Shown here: positions 63,552-64,000 of the stretch, one piece after another
Layout: every line of letters starts with the position of its first letter
Numbering within the stretch: the first letter of the stretch is position 1
Origin: Novosphingobium resinovorum
Lineage (GTDB): Bacteria > Pseudomonadota > Alphaproteobacteria > Sphingomonadales > Sphingomonadaceae
Length of the DNA stretch: 64,000 nucleotides
Direction: 5' to 3'
Assembly (NCBI RefSeq): GCF_001742225.1
Contig: NZ_CP017075.1
Coordinates: 248,001-312,000, forward strand
Translations under genes and position numbers: made by a program
The notes under the pieces: model-generated
The model's input: only the letters and a program-made list of their open reading frames with translations
Told to the model about the DNA's origin: nothing
Databases searched by the model: none

Positions 63552-64000
63552 ATGAACCAGGCCATCGACGCGATCCGCACCTTCAACCGCTTCTTCACCC
63601 GGCACGTCGGCGCCATCGACGCGCGCTTTCTCGACACCGATGCGAACCTGCCGGAAGCGCGCCTCCTGTTCGAGATCGCACGGCTGGGGCCGGTGCTGGC
63701 GAATGTCCTGCAGGCCGAACTGGGCCTCGATCGCGGTTACCTCAGCCGGATGATCGCCCGGTTCGAGGAACGGGGCTGGGTCGCGCGCGACCGGCTCGAC
63801 AGTGATGCGCGCGCCCGCCCGATCCGGCTCACGCAGGCGGGGCAGGCGGCGTTCGAGGAGATCGACGGGCGCCAGCGCGATGCTGTCGCGCACGATCTGG
63901 AAAGCCTGAGCGCGACCGAGCGCGACGATCTGGTGCAGGCGCTGACGCGGGCGCGGCTGCTGCTGGATCGCCAGGCGCCCGATGCCTTCACGATCCGCGA
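63552..64000 (+). CDS. MarR-family regulator, possibly fused to GNAT (cut by window edge)
   Basis: About 149 residues are visible. The winged helix runs from EARLLFEIARLGPV to LGLDRGYLSRMIARFEERGW and the wing LDSDARARPIRLT. The N-terminus AIRTFNRFFTRHVGAID is typical of MarR-GNAT bifunctional proteins, whose acetyltransferase half would be past the window edge. Autoregulation at the upstream palindrome is likely. Confidence 0.82.
   Translation, partial: MNQAIDAIRTFNRFFTRHVGAIDARFLDTDANLPEARLLFEIARLGPVLANVLQAELGLDRGYLSRMIARFEERGWVARDRLDSDARARPIRLTQAGQAAFEEIDGRQRDAVAHDLESLSATERDDLVQALTRARLLLDRQAPDAFTIR

Overview
The window is high-GC chromosomal DNA (roughly 65% GC by eye) from an alphaproteobacterium of the order Sphingomonadales, most like Novosphingobium. 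Protein sequences, alphaproteobacterial gene order (psd-pssA, rpsP-rimM-trmD-rplS, rpsB-tsf, pyrH-frr-uppS-cdsA-dxr-rseP-bamA-ompH-fabZ, serC-serA), cysteine-free bL31 and bL36, a candidate serC leader RNA, GTTC-N7-GTTC SOS boxes and the sphingomonad intergenic palindromes all point there. This is inference from recognised sequence features; no search was run.

Layout. 1-7.4 kb: a cut SDR gene, dnaB, UPF0262, a degenerate GH25 protein, cdd, a degenerate RBBP9-like protein, an M14 carboxypeptidase and two DUF4136 envelope proteins. 7.5-8.5 kb: bL36 and a HAD hydrolase. 8.5-12.6 kb: a four-gene Anbu operon (ATP-grasp, alpha-E, transglutaminase, proteasome-like Anbu). 12.8-15.5 kb: divergent P450 and amidohydrolase. 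15.6-18.4 kb: DUF2490, an FlbD-like small protein, an exported deoxyribosyltransferase-like protein, gloB and a VOC protein. 18.5-24.6 kb: rpsA, then an accessory insert (two small genes, a GT14 glycosyltransferase, an Mpo1-like membrane protein), then cmk and aroA. 24.8-31.5 kb: TIGR02300 protein, tRNA-Ala, ffh, rpsP-rimM, a VapBC module with an orphan gene, trmD-rplS and HU. 31.7-35.3 kb: rlmB, tRNA-Tyr, psd-pssA, and two small membrane proteins with a double SOS box between them. 35.7-39.5 kb: rpsB-tsf, a carboxymuconolactone decarboxylase-like protein, and a divergent NAD(P)-binding/HxlR pair. 39.6-49 kb: the UMP kinase to FabZ envelope-biogenesis operon, then bL31. 49.6-51.2 kb: sodC, a prolyl 4-hydroxylase-like gene and tRNA-His. 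51.3-56.3 kb: cytochrome c maturation genes ccmC-D-E-F-G-H-I. 56.4-64 kb: kup, a triple TonB-C-like protein, an extensin-like lipoprotein, serC, serA and a cut MarR-type regulator.

Most of the window is housekeeping: replication, translation, protein targeting, isoprenoid, phospholipid and outer-membrane biogenesis, serine synthesis and c-type cytochrome maturation. The accessory signals are the inserts that split two conserved operons (cmk/rpsA and rimM/trmD), the Anbu operon, a possible LexA-controlled pair of small membrane proteins, several apparent pseudoenzymes, and at least five families of dispersed palindromic intergenic repeats.
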